Shown one piece after another: positions 1 through 5,793 of a DNA stretch of 9,769 nt (the stretch's first letter is position 1; every line of letters begins with the position of its first letter). The stretch covers positions 1 to 9,769 of the forward strand of contig CAZCBJ010000149.1 of assembly GCA_964496705.1 (NCBI GenBank). The letters are read 5' to 3'. The position numbers were made by a program, and so were the translations under genes. The stretch is from CAZCBJ01 sp964496705 (lineage in GTDB: Bacteria > Chloroflexota > Anaerolineae > Anaerolineales > Anaerolineaceae). The notes below the pieces were generated by a model. It did no database searches. It was not told the DNA's origin and saw only the letters and a list, made by a program, of their open reading frames with translations.

Positions 1-6
1 CGCGAA

Positions 7-31
7 CCGCCCGCGCGACCCGCCCGCGCGA
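7..31. repeat. 12-bp tandem direct repeat (13-bp period)
   Basis: The 12-mer CCGCCCGCGCGA occurs at 7-18 and again at 20-31, separated by one base. It is pure GC-rich sequence immediately upstream of the putative promoter of the decarboxylase gene. It could be the tail of a longer repeat beginning left of the window, an activator-type tandem site in the -35 area, or chance in GC-rich DNA. Only two copies are visible. Confidence 0.45.
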
Positions 32-44
32 GCGATACAATCGC
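32..44 (+). promoter_or_regulatory. -10 box inside a small inverted repeat; possible leaderless start
   Basis: TACAAT at 36-41 matches 5 of 6 positions of the sigma-70 -10 consensus and ends 7 nt before the ATG at 49. Transcription would therefore start at or within a base or two of the start codon. There is no purine-rich ribosome binding site between 42 and 48, which fits a leaderless mRNA. The box lies inside a perfect 5-bp inverted repeat, GCGAT (32-36) and ATCGC (40-44), which a repressor could read. No good -35 hexamer is visible, since that area is occupied by the GC-rich direct repeat. Confidence 0.4.
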
Positions 45-48
45 AGCC

Positions 49-1371
49 ATGAACAGCCGTACCCTTCTCGGAAATGTCTGCGCTGAGCGAATTGTTGAAT
101 GTGCCGGTTTGTTCGGCACGCCGCTCTACCTGTACGACGAGCAGATCATCCTGGATAAATGCCGCCAGGTGCTGTCGATGCCCAACGCCTTCGGGCTGGG
201 GGTGCGCTACGCGATGAAAGCCAACTCCAACCGCGCTCTGCTGCAGCTCATCCACGCCCAGGGGATCGGCATAGACGCCAGCTCGCTGAACGAAGTGCGC
301 CGCGCGCATCTGGCGGGCATCCCCCACAACGCGATGATGCTGACCACCCAGGAGGTTCCAGAGGGTGCCGACCGGGCGGACCTGGAGGCGGCGATGCTGG
401 CTGGGCTCAAATACAACGCTTGTTCGCTGCGCCAGTTGGAGCTGATTGCGCCTTTCGCCGCCCGCCATGTGCTCGCCATTTCCATGCGCATCCACCCCGG
501 AGCAGGTTCGGGCGAATCGGCTTCGCGCAACACCGGTGACAAATTTTCCTGCTTTGGCGTGCACCTCAGCGACCTGCCAGCCGCACTGCAACTGGTGGAA
601 CGGGCCGGCCTGGTGATTGACCAGGTGCACACCCACATCGGCTCGGGCGGCGACCCGCAGGCCTGGCAGGAGAACATCCAGCGCGAGCTGGGTTTTGTTG
701 GAAAATATTTTCCTCATGTCCGAGTGGTCAGCTTCGGCGGCGGCTTTCGCGAGGCACGCATGCCGGACGAAACCCCCGCGGATATTCACGCCCTGGGCGA
801 GCACGCCCGGCAGCAGGTGGAGGGATTTTATCAATCCACCGGGCGCAGGCTGGTAACCGAAGTGGAACCGGGAACCTACCTGGTGGCCAACGCCGGCTTC
901 GCGGTGACGCGGATGATCGACCGCAAGCGCACCGGCGCGGAGGGCTTTGATTTTCTGGTGCTGGACGGCGGGATGGAGATCAACGCCCGCCCGCTGCTCT
1001 ACGGCTCGCGGCATCCATTCTACGTCGTCTCAGCGGACGGTGAGCTGCTGTCGAGCGAAGCGCAGCCTGGGCCGCAGGCGCAGCCGATGGTGCCAGTGGG
1101 CCGCTGCTGCGAGAGCGGTGATGCGCAGAGCCTGGACGCATCCGGGCGCATCCAACCGCGCCGCATGGCTGAAGCCCGGGTGGGCGATTGGGTGGTCATC
1201 GGCGGCTGCGGAGCCTACTGCGCCAGCATGACCCCGTTCAATTACAACTCACACCTCCAAGCCCCTGAGGTTCTGCTGCGCGCCGACGGCTCGCTGCTGT
1301 TGATCCGCGTCCGGCAGAGCCTGGAGCAGATGGTCGCCAACGAAAATGGGCTGGGAGTGGCGGCAGGCTGA
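49..1371 (+). CDS. lysA: Diaminopimelate decarboxylase-family PLP enzyme (LysA-like)
   Basis: A 440-residue fold-type III PLP decarboxylase, the usual LysA length. LysA converts meso-diaminopimelate to lysine and CO2 in the cytoplasm. Visible motifs are YAMKAN with the PLP lysine K57, HIGSG with the PLP-stacking H196, the phosphate-binding SFGGGF at 228-233, EPGTYLVANAG at 273-283, NARPLLYG (R314, Y318), the other-subunit active-site loop GRCCESGD (C354, E355), and GAY with Y390 before NYN. R314, Y318, E355 and Y390 match substrate-contacting residues known in LysA structures. The arginine that normally follows EPG is threonine (T276) here. The segment around 148-171 (NTGDKFSCFG) also differs from the common LysA 'KFG' form. 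This could be a divergent LysA subfamily or a decarboxylase for a related amino acid. No other lysine gene is visible. The ATG at 49 lacks a ribosome binding site (see the promoter entry). The gene ends 9 bp from the convergent neighbour. Confidence 0.8.
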   Translation: MNSRTLLGNVCAERIVECAGLFGTPLYLYDEQIILDKCRQVLSMPNAFGLGVRYAMKANSNRALLQLIHAQGIGIDASSLNEVRRAHLAGIPHNAMMLTTQEVPEGADRADLEAAMLAGLKYNACSLRQLELIAPFAARHVLAISMRIHPGAGSGESASRNTGDKFSCFGVHLSDLPAALQLVERAGLVIDQVHTHIGSGGDPQAWQENIQRELGFVGKYFPHVRVVSFGGGFREARMPDETPADIHALGEHARQQVEGFYQSTGRRLVTEVEPGTYLVANAGFAVTRMIDRKRTGAEGFDFLVLDGGMEINARPLLYGSRHPFYVVSADGELLSSEAQPGPQAQPMVPVGRCCESGDAQSLDASGRIQPRRMAEARVGDWVVIGGCGAYCASMTPFNYNSHLQAPEVLLRADGSLLLIRVRQSLEQMVANENGLGVAAG

Positions 1372-1380
1372 ACGGATTGC

Positions 1381-2295
1381 TCAGGGGCTGGCGGGTTTCT
1401 GACGCAGCTCAAAATCGTCGAACTCGATGATCGTCTCTTTGTCTTTGATGAAATTCAATCCAAAGTACAACCCCACGTTTCCGCGCGTGTAGGTGGCGTC
1501 AGTAAATTGTCCAACCGGCACCCCGTTGATGTATAAATAAAAATTGGCGCCCTCTGCGACCACGGTCAACTGATTGACTTTTCCCTGCTCGATGAACTGG
1601 GATTTTGTCCAGCCAATCAGGTCCGTCCAGCCCACCTCATTGGCTATTTGCAGTGCAAATTCCTGGAAATCGTTGATGCGGAAGGTGTAATAGCGGCTGC
1701 CTTCGCGCCGGAAAAGAATCCCCCACACGGCATTGTTTTCAGAGCCGGGGTCACCCAGACGCCGGGCGCGCAGCGAATAATAGAAATCGGTGTAGGAATA
1801 GGCAGGGGAAAAAGCCACAAAGCCCTGGTTTGGCTGTCTCAACTGCAATCCCCAACGCAACACACCATCCGCTATCTGCATGTTCTCCAGCTTGACCTCA
1901 TCATCCACATTCCACAAAATCCAGCCGGCATCGTTGTCGTCGAACGAATCCTGCAGAACAGGTTCCCAGGATTTTGCCTGTGTCAGCTTGGCATACAGCT
2001 TTTCAGTGTCCACACTGTTGGCGATGGGTGGGGTGGCCAGCCCGCTCTCAACCGTCGAAGCTGGCTGAGCCGTCTGCGCAGAATTTTGCCTGGCGCGGCT
2101 GGATTCGTTGGTAATGAGCAACACCAGGCCGATCGCCACGCATACTGTGCCGAAAATCCAGGTGGTCTTGCCACCCTGCACCGAAATTTTCTCGATCTTG
2201 ATGATGTTGAAGCCGGCCAGGAAGAGGAAAACTCCCAGCGCGGTCAACAACAAGCCAACAAAACCCATTGCAGTGTGAACGGGGATGGATGGCAT
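1381..2295 (-). CDS. Two-helix membrane protein with lectin-like (concanavalin/LamG-type) jelly-roll domain
   Basis: The protein has 304 residues. Hydrophobic segments lie at about 10-31 and 47-62. A low-complexity linker rich in S, A, T and Q follows at about 65-105, then a beta-rich domain at about 112-298. That domain opens with LQDSFDDNDAGW and contains alternating aromatic strands (FYYSLRARR, YYTFRINDF, NFYLYINGVPVG, NVGLYFGLN) and closes with IEFDDFEL. This is the pattern of the DUF1080/LamG-like jelly-roll folds that bind or process glycans; I see no catalytic signature. The likely topology has the domain outside the membrane. The ATG at 2295 is preferred over the in-frame GTG at 2325 because AAGGAG sits 6-7 nt before it. 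A strong promoter lies about 55 bp upstream. By eye its sequence is more AT-rich than the operon at the right of the window. The specific function is unknown. Confidence 0.75.
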   Translation of the reverse strand: MPSIPVHTAMGFVGLLLTALGVFLFLAGFNIIKIEKISVQGGKTTWIFGTVCVAIGLVLLITNESSRARQNSAQTAQPASTVESGLATPPIANSVDTEKLYAKLTQAKSWEPVLQDSFDDNDAGWILWNVDDEVKLENMQIADGVLRWGLQLRQPNQGFVAFSPAYSYTDFYYSLRARRLGDPGSENNAVWGILFRREGSRYYTFRINDFQEFALQIANEVGWTDLIGWTKSQFIEQGKVNQLTVVAEGANFYLYINGVPVGQFTDATYTRGNVGLYFGLNFIKDKETIIEFDDFELRQKPASP

Positions 2296-2350
2296 ACGAC
2301 TCTCCTTCTTGACCCGGGGCGTCACGACAGGGATGGCAACGCTTGACTAG

Positions 2351-2379
2351 ATTATAGAATGGTTTGGAACGCAGCGCAA
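2351..2379 (-). promoter_or_regulatory. Sigma-70-type promoter of the lectin-like membrane protein gene
   Basis: On the minus strand there is a perfect -10 TATAAT (2356-2351), a 17-bp spacer and a -35 of TTGCGC (2379-2374, three consensus bases TTG). Transcription would begin near 2344, giving a leader of about 50 nt that ends in the AAGGAG ribosome binding site for the ATG at 2295. The putative rarD promoter has a similar TTGCGT -35 with the same spacing. Confidence 0.7.
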
Positions 2380-2397
2380 CTGACAAATTTCAACACG

Positions 2398-2420
2398 CCC
2401 CAACCCAAACCCCAACACCC
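2398..2420 (-). other. Canonical G-quadruplex motif upstream of promoter
   Basis: Read on the minus strand from 2420 to 2398, the sequence has four guanine runs of 3, 4, 3 and 4 bases separated by loops of 4, 3 and 2 bases (TGTT, TTT, TT). This satisfies the usual G3+N1-7 rule for an intramolecular G-quadruplex. It lies 18 bp upstream of the -35 box of the lectin-like gene, on that gene's non-template strand. No gene covers it. Whether it folds or regulates is not shown by sequence. Confidence 0.6.
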
Positions 2421-2460
2421 GATCTACTGGATGGCTGTGCAGCAAACCCACCCGCGAGGT

Positions 2461-2497
2461 TAAATTAAAATGCGCCCGGGGGTCAAAGCGGGCGCAT
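2461..2497 (-). terminator. Intrinsic terminator of the 71-residue membrane protein gene
   Basis: A 9-bp perfect stem, ATGCGCCCG (2470-2478) pairing with CGGGCGCAT (2489-2497), encloses a 10-nt loop. On the minus strand it is followed by TTTTAATTTA (2470-2461, the first T belonging to the stem). It begins 22 bp after the stop codon at 2520, the expected place for a Rho-independent terminator. It separates this gene from the promoter of the next one. Confidence 0.8.
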
Positions 2498-2519
2498 ATC
2501 AGGCATTAATTCCAGGCAC

Positions 2520-2735
2520 TTATGATTTTTTCAGCGGCATCAGCCTGGCCTCGGAATACCAGCCGACGCCGGCCAGACCAAGCAGAAAACCGCCCACCGA
2601 AGCCCCATAGGATAAAAAGCAGACCACATAATTGGTGGGGGTGATCTTCAGCACCATCAACATCGGAGCCACCAGACCCAGCACGACCAGCACCGCACCT
2701 AACACAATCATCAGGATACCTTGCGATTCTTTCAT
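2520..2735 (-). CDS. Small two-helix membrane protein, unknown function
   Basis: The protein has 71 residues, with two hydrophobic helices at about 7-29 and 36-57 and a basic C-terminal tail (RLMPLKKS). The second helix is rich in glycine and small residues (GASVGGFLLGLAGVG), which often pack tightly in a bilayer. I do not recognise a family. Two ATGs stand side by side at 2738 and 2735. The AGGAGG box is 2 nt from the first and 5 nt from the second, so the second is chosen. A longer in-frame reading starting further upstream would run through the ribosome binding site and is unlikely. The gene has its own terminator and sits apart from both neighbours, so it looks monocistronic. No convincing promoter is seen; TATGCT and TAAACT around 2780-2790 on the minus strand are weak candidates. 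Confidence 0.7.
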   Translation of the reverse strand: MKESQGILMIVLGAVLVVLGLVAPMLMVLKITPTNYVVCFLSYGASVGGFLLGLAGVGWYSEARLMPLKKS

Positions 2736-2893
2736 CATCTCCTCCTGGAGGGGGAACTGCTCAGCTCCGCCTCCAAGCATAGTTTACAGGAATCGCCGCT
2801 TGGATGCACGAGTCGTCAGACGGGTTTTTCACCCCTCCTTAAGGATAGGTTGGATACCCTACTCAAGGATGATATCTCAGGAAAGACCCAAAA
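2736..2893. other. Intergenic region with a 10-bp palindrome and short repeats
   Basis: This is the left part of the 266-bp gap between the small membrane protein and the acetyltransferase gene. It holds a perfect 10-bp palindrome, TCCTTAAGGA (2836-2845). The word GGAT occurs three times at 2843, 2852 and 2867, twice as AAGGAT. A weak 4-bp hairpin with a T-rich loop lies at 2822-2834. The palindrome is about 100 bp upstream of the small gene's start and could be an operator, but nothing shows that it is. Confidence 0.3.
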
Positions 2894-2963
2894 AGATCCT
2901 TCGCCCCCTGCGTGTTTCAGGGTTTCACCCCGCCAGTGAATCCCTGAGCGCAGCGAAGGGTCT
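2890..2963 (-). terminator. Probable intrinsic terminator of the acetyltransferase transcript
   Basis: On the minus strand the long hairpin described for 2894-2963 ends in GGATC followed directly by five Ts (2894-2890, the first one paired in the stem). It begins 38 bp after the acetyltransferase stop codon. On this strand the outer stem has one C-A mismatch. The structure is longer than a textbook terminator, so the palindrome may have been inserted here and taken on this role. Confidence 0.5.
2894..2963. repeat. 70-bp imperfect palindrome, REP/MITE-like element
   Basis: Outer arms 2894-2904 and 2953-2963 pair over 11 positions with one G-T. After a four-C bulge, 2909-2912 pairs with 2949-2952. 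An inner hairpin then pairs 2917-2928 with 2936-2947 (12 positions, one T-T mismatch) around a 7-nt loop. One arm reads TGAGCGCAGCGAAGGGTCT. From memory, that kind of sequence recurs many times between genes in Anaerolineae and some other bacteria, so this is likely one copy of a dispersed palindromic repeat. The copy number cannot be seen from one window. Confidence 0.6.
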
Positions 2964-3001
2964 CTCTATTCCGCAAGGGCAAAACCCTGTTGACCCAGCC
3001 C

Positions 3002-3898
3002 TCAGTCCAATATCCGCTCCCAGCAGCGCGCAGTGTAAAGCAACTCAAAACCGATCGCCAGGTAAAACGGCTGATCAGAGCCCACATAGGCGCAGGTCGC
3101 CCCCTCCAGCGCGCAGCGGCGCACACCCTCCAGCACAGCCGCCCGGCCCAGACCCTTGCGGCGATAATCCGGGTCGGTAGCCACCGGCTCGACGTAGGCG
3201 ATGCGCTTCTCCGGCTCGTACCAGGCGCCGGCATAGGCGGCATAGTCGCCGCCGGGCGCCTCGACGACGATGTTCAAATCGGGGCGGAAATGAAGCCCCG
3301 ACTGCATGATCTCGCGCCTTGTCAGGTCGCCGTCCGATTCGCCTGGATGGTCAAAGCCGCGCCACAGCACGCGGTCAATCTTGCGCAGGTCGTTCTCGTC
3401 GGCCAGGCTCTTGAACTGGAAACCAGGCGGCAGATCGAGCGGCGGAAACGGCGCGGGGATCACCAGACGGGACATGGGCCGCTCCTCACCCGGCAGCAGC
3501 CGGTAGCCGCGCGCCTGCACCAGCCCCTCCAGCTCAGCATCGAAATCGTTGACATACGCCCGGGTGAAACGCCGCCCATCTTCGCGCGTGCCAAAAATAT
3601 TCCCCTCGGCGTATTCCAGCATGGTTGCCTTGAGCCAGGCGTAATCCGGGTGCACCTGAAAGAAGACCTCGCCCAGGCACCATTCGTAATGCACCACAGC
3701 CACGATCTCGTCCCCCACCTGCCACAGCCCGATGCGCCCCAGCCCGGACTTATCCAACATGGAATGGTGGTGCATGTACTCCCAGGCCGGCTGCAGCCAG
3801 TTGCCGCCGCGGTTGTCGGGCTGGTAGTGGCGGATCAGAAAATCGCCGACGCGTTGGAAGTCGGCGGGATAGTTATACGCATGAAAAGTGACAGACAC
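3002..3898 (-). CDS. Two-domain GNAT-family N-acetyltransferase
   Basis: The protein has 298 residues and two GNAT-like halves. The N-terminal half (about 3-145) has a degenerate fold ending in the helix-strand pattern 'AELEGLVQARGYRLL', with no intact acetyl-CoA loop. The C-terminal half (about 158-297) carries the acetyl-CoA signature: strand YVEPVATDP at 235-243, pyrophosphate loop RRKGLG at 246-251, then the late-strand motif GSDQPFYLAIGFE at 273-285. The family moves an acetyl group from acetyl-CoA to an amine of a small molecule or protein; the acceptor is not predictable. The start is GTG at 3898, supported by AGGAGG exactly 5 nt upstream. It lies 21 bp after the isomerase/epimerase gene and is probably co-transcribed with it. 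A hairpin with a T tract follows the stop codon. Confidence 0.85.
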   Translation of the reverse strand: MSVTFHAYNYPADFQRVGDFLIRHYQPDNRGGNWLQPAWEYMHHHSMLDKSGLGRIGLWQVGDEIVAVVHYEWCLGEVFFQVHPDYAWLKATMLEYAEGNIFGTREDGRRFTRAYVNDFDAELEGLVQARGYRLLPGEERPMSRLVIPAPFPPLDLPPGFQFKSLADENDLRKIDRVLWRGFDHPGESDGDLTRREIMQSGLHFRPDLNIVVEAPGGDYAAYAGAWYEPEKRIAYVEPVATDPDYRRKGLGRAAVLEGVRRCALEGATCAYVGSDQPFYLAIGFELLYTARCWERILD

Positions 3899-3919
3899 CG
3901 CAGCCTCCTGATAAAAACC

Positions 3920-4696
3920 TCAAACCAACTCCCGCATCACTTTGAGCGCGCGCGGTGCGTCGGTGTTGAAATCCGCGCAGGCCGCCTCGATGCTCACCCG
4001 GCTGTGGTAGCCGGCGGCGCGCAGCGCGGCGAAGAAATTGCCAAAATGTTCTTTCATCTCCACCGGATAGCTGCGCGCCTGGGGGTCGGCGAAGTGGGCG
4101 TGGCGCAGGGTATCGCGCGCGGTGACGGCGATGCCTGGATGCTCGCCGTCCACCCAGATGTGGTAGTAATCCAGCAGCAGGCCGATGTTGGGGCGGTCAA
4201 CCAGCTTTGCCAGCGCGAATCCCTCGGCGCCAGTGTTGAGAATGTTGCTCTCGGTGTGGTTGAGCGGCTCGATCGCCAGGCACAGCCCGTTCCGCGCCGC
4301 GATGGGATCGGCAGCGCGCAGCATCTCCAGCAACTGCAGCCAGGCGCGCTCCTTGGGGAATCCTTCTGGCACATTGCGCGCCCCGGCGCTGCCGAACACC
4401 ACCGTTTGCACCCCTAGCCGCCCGGCGCGCCCCAGCGCCAGTTCAAGATAGGCGCACACCTGGTCGAAATCCACCAGCGGCCCGGTCAGGCGCAGCGTGC
4501 CGGGGAACATGATGTTGCACGCCTCGCAGGGAATGCCGCCGGTCTTGATCGCGCCGAGCAGGTCGTCAAAGCCACCCTCATCCAGGGCAGCAATCGCCGA
4601 GAGGGGCAGCTCGATGTAATCAAAACCAAAGCGCCGCGCGGCCGCGGGCTTGTCTTCGGCAACGTCGCTGAGCGAAAGACACACGCCGATTTTCAT
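3920..4696 (-). CDS. Sugar isomerase/epimerase, xylose isomerase-like TIM barrel
   Basis: The protein has 258 residues and fits the AP-endonuclease-2/xylose-isomerase-like TIM barrel family, which includes D-tagatose 3-epimerase and hydroxypyruvate isomerase. Likely metal ligands are E143 in AIEPLNHTESN, D176 in LLLDYYHIW, H201 in RHAHFAD and E237 in VSIEAA. The 33-residue E143-D176 spacing equals that in tagatose 3-epimerase, and the other spacings are close. The usual LNR of this motif reads LNH here. Expected chemistry is metal-assisted isomerisation or epimerisation of a keto sugar or related compound; the substrate is unknown. ATG at 4696 is chosen over the in-frame TTG at 4708 because GGAG lies 6 nt before the ATG and overlaps the TTG reading. 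It is the first gene of a likely two-gene transcript with the acetyltransferase. Confidence 0.85.
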   Translation of the reverse strand: MKIGVCLSLSDVAEDKPAAARRFGFDYIELPLSAIAALDEGGFDDLLGAIKTGGIPCEACNIMFPGTLRLTGPLVDFDQVCAYLELALGRAGRLGVQTVVFGSAGARNVPEGFPKERAWLQLLEMLRAADPIAARNGLCLAIEPLNHTESNILNTGAEGFALAKLVDRPNIGLLLDYYHIWVDGEHPGIAVTARDTLRHAHFADPQARSYPVEMKEHFGNFFAALRAAGYHSRVSIEAACADFNTDAPRALKVMRELV

Positions 4697-4726
4697 ATTT
4701 GTCTCCAAAGATAAGGGGATGCAGGG

Positions 4727-4735
4727 ATTTTAACA
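4727..4735 (-). promoter_or_regulatory. Extended -10 promoter for the isomerase/acetyltransferase pair
   Basis: On the minus strand TGTTAAAAT (4735-4727) is a TGn extension joined to TAAAAT, a 5-of-6 match to the -10 consensus. No good -35 is present at the right distance, which is acceptable for an extended -10 promoter. Transcription would start near 4720, giving a leader of about 25 nt with the GGAG site. Confidence 0.45.
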
Positions 4736-4809
4736 CGAAAAACCAACCGCATTTTAAGCCGCGTGAACCGGTCACCAGATCTGACATGGCAGGGCGAAAA
4801 TGATGTTTT

Positions 4810-5691
4810 CTAGGCGGCCTGCGCCTGCAGTCTGCGGCGCACCCAGAAGCCCTCGGCTGAGTAGATTGCCAGCGCAATCCAGATCAGGCTGAAGGCCACC
4901 ACCCGCTCGGGGGTGAAAGCCTCGCCGAAGACCAGCACCCCGATCAGAAACTGTATGGTGGGGGCGATGTACTGGATGATGCCCAGCGTGCTGAGCGGCA
5001 CCTTATGCGCCGCAGAGGAGAAGAGCAGCAGCGGCACCACCGTCACCAGCCCCGAGACGATCATCAGGATGGATGGGCCCGCCCCGGCGTGAACAAAGGC
5101 GCCCGTGCCGATGAATTCGACCGCCAGCAGGTAACCCAGCGCCGGCAGGAACAGCACCGCCGTCTCCACCGTCAGCCCGTGCAGCGAGCCGAGCGGGGCA
5201 ATTTTCTTGATCATGCCGTACAGCCCGAAAGAGAAAGCCAGCGTCAGCGCGATCCACGGCAGGCTGCCGTGGCTGATGGTCAGATAGATCACCCCAATCG
5301 CGGCCAGCGCGATGGTCAGCCATTGCGCCAGGCGCAGCCGCTCGCGGAAGAAAACCACCCCCAGCAGCACGCTGACCAGCGGATTGATGAAATAACCCAG
5401 GCTGGTTTCCAGCACGTAGCCGGCATTGACCGCCCAGACGTAGACCAGCCAGTTGGCTGAGAGCAGCACCGCCGCCAGCAGGTAGATCAGCAGCGTGCGC
5501 GGCTTAAGCGAAGCCTTTAGCGCCGGCCACTCGCGGCGCAGCAAGAGCAGCAAGCCGATGACCACGAACGACCAGGCCACGCGGTGAGTCATGATCTGGA
5601 AAGCCGGCACACCGTACAGGGCTTTAAAGTAAAGCGGAAAGAAACCCCAGATGCCGTATGCAGCAAACGCAAATAAGACGCCTTTGTTCAT
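4810..5691 (-). CDS. rarD: RarD/EamA-family transporter (DMT superfamily)
   Basis: The protein has 293 residues, close to the length of E. coli RarD (296), with about ten hydrophobic helices in two EamA repeats. RarD hallmarks are present: YGIWGFFPLYFKAL near the N-terminus, HRVAWSF at 36-42, SANWLVYVWAVN at 78-89, ETSLGYFINPLVSVLLG at 95-111, and QYIAPTIQFLIGVLVFGE at 240-257. It is an inner-membrane exporter of the drug/metabolite transporter superfamily. E. coli rarD was named from chloramphenicol sensitivity, but the natural substrate is not settled. Two adjacent ATGs occur at 5694 and 5691. A GAGG box is 1 nt from the first and 4 nt from the second, so 5691 is preferred. A longer in-frame reading reaching 5784 crosses the putative promoter and reads as non-membrane sequence, so it is rejected. 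It probably has its own promoter, with possible read-through from the PHP gene. Confidence 0.9.
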   Translation of the reverse strand: MNKGVLFAFAAYGIWGFFPLYFKALYGVPAFQIMTHRVAWSFVVIGLLLLLRREWPALKASLKPRTLLIYLLAAVLLSANWLVYVWAVNAGYVLETSLGYFINPLVSVLLGVVFFRERLRLAQWLTIALAAIGVIYLTISHGSLPWIALTLAFSFGLYGMIKKIAPLGSLHGLTVETAVLFLPALGYLLAVEFIGTGAFVHAGAGPSILMIVSGLVTVVPLLLFSSAAHKVPLSTLGIIQYIAPTIQFLIGVLVFGEAFTPERVVAFSLIWIALAIYSAEGFWVRRRLQAQAA

Positions 5692-5755
5692 CATTCCTCG
5701 CAGCCAGCGCCGGGCATGCGGCTGTCCGCCAGCTCCAGCAAATTCATAAGCTAGA

Positions 5756-5784
5756 ATGATACCAAGTCTTTGACGCCAACGCAA
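5756..5784 (-). promoter_or_regulatory. Putative rarD promoter
   Basis: On the minus strand a -35 of TTGCGT (5784-5779), a 17-bp spacer and a -10 of TATCAT (5761-5756, 5 of 6 consensus bases) lie in the 102-bp gap after the PHP gene. The leader would be about 55 nt. No clear intrinsic terminator separates the PHP gene from this promoter. Confidence 0.45.
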
Positions 5785-5793
5785 GCGGCGGGC

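Noticed and set aside
1648..2346. A 232-codon + strand frame opposite the lectin-like gene
   Set aside because: No ribosome binding site or domain is visible, and it covers the promoter, start and signal-like helices of a well-supported minus-strand gene.
2990..4417. A 475-codon open frame on the + strand
   Set aside because: It runs antisense across the acetyltransferase and isomerase genes, both of which have clear family motifs and ribosome binding sites. Its translation is rich in H, Q, R and A with no recognisable domain, as expected from a shadow frame in GC-rich DNA.
4740..4809. A terminator after rarD
   Set aside because: Only a weak 4-bp hairpin (GTGA/TCAC around 4762-4774) is present, without a directly following T tract, so no terminator is called.
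5692..5784. N-terminal extension of RarD by about 30 residues
   Set aside because: The extra residues are arginine-rich, not conserved RarD sequence, and overlap the putative -35/-10 promoter. The start at 5691 gives the normal family length.
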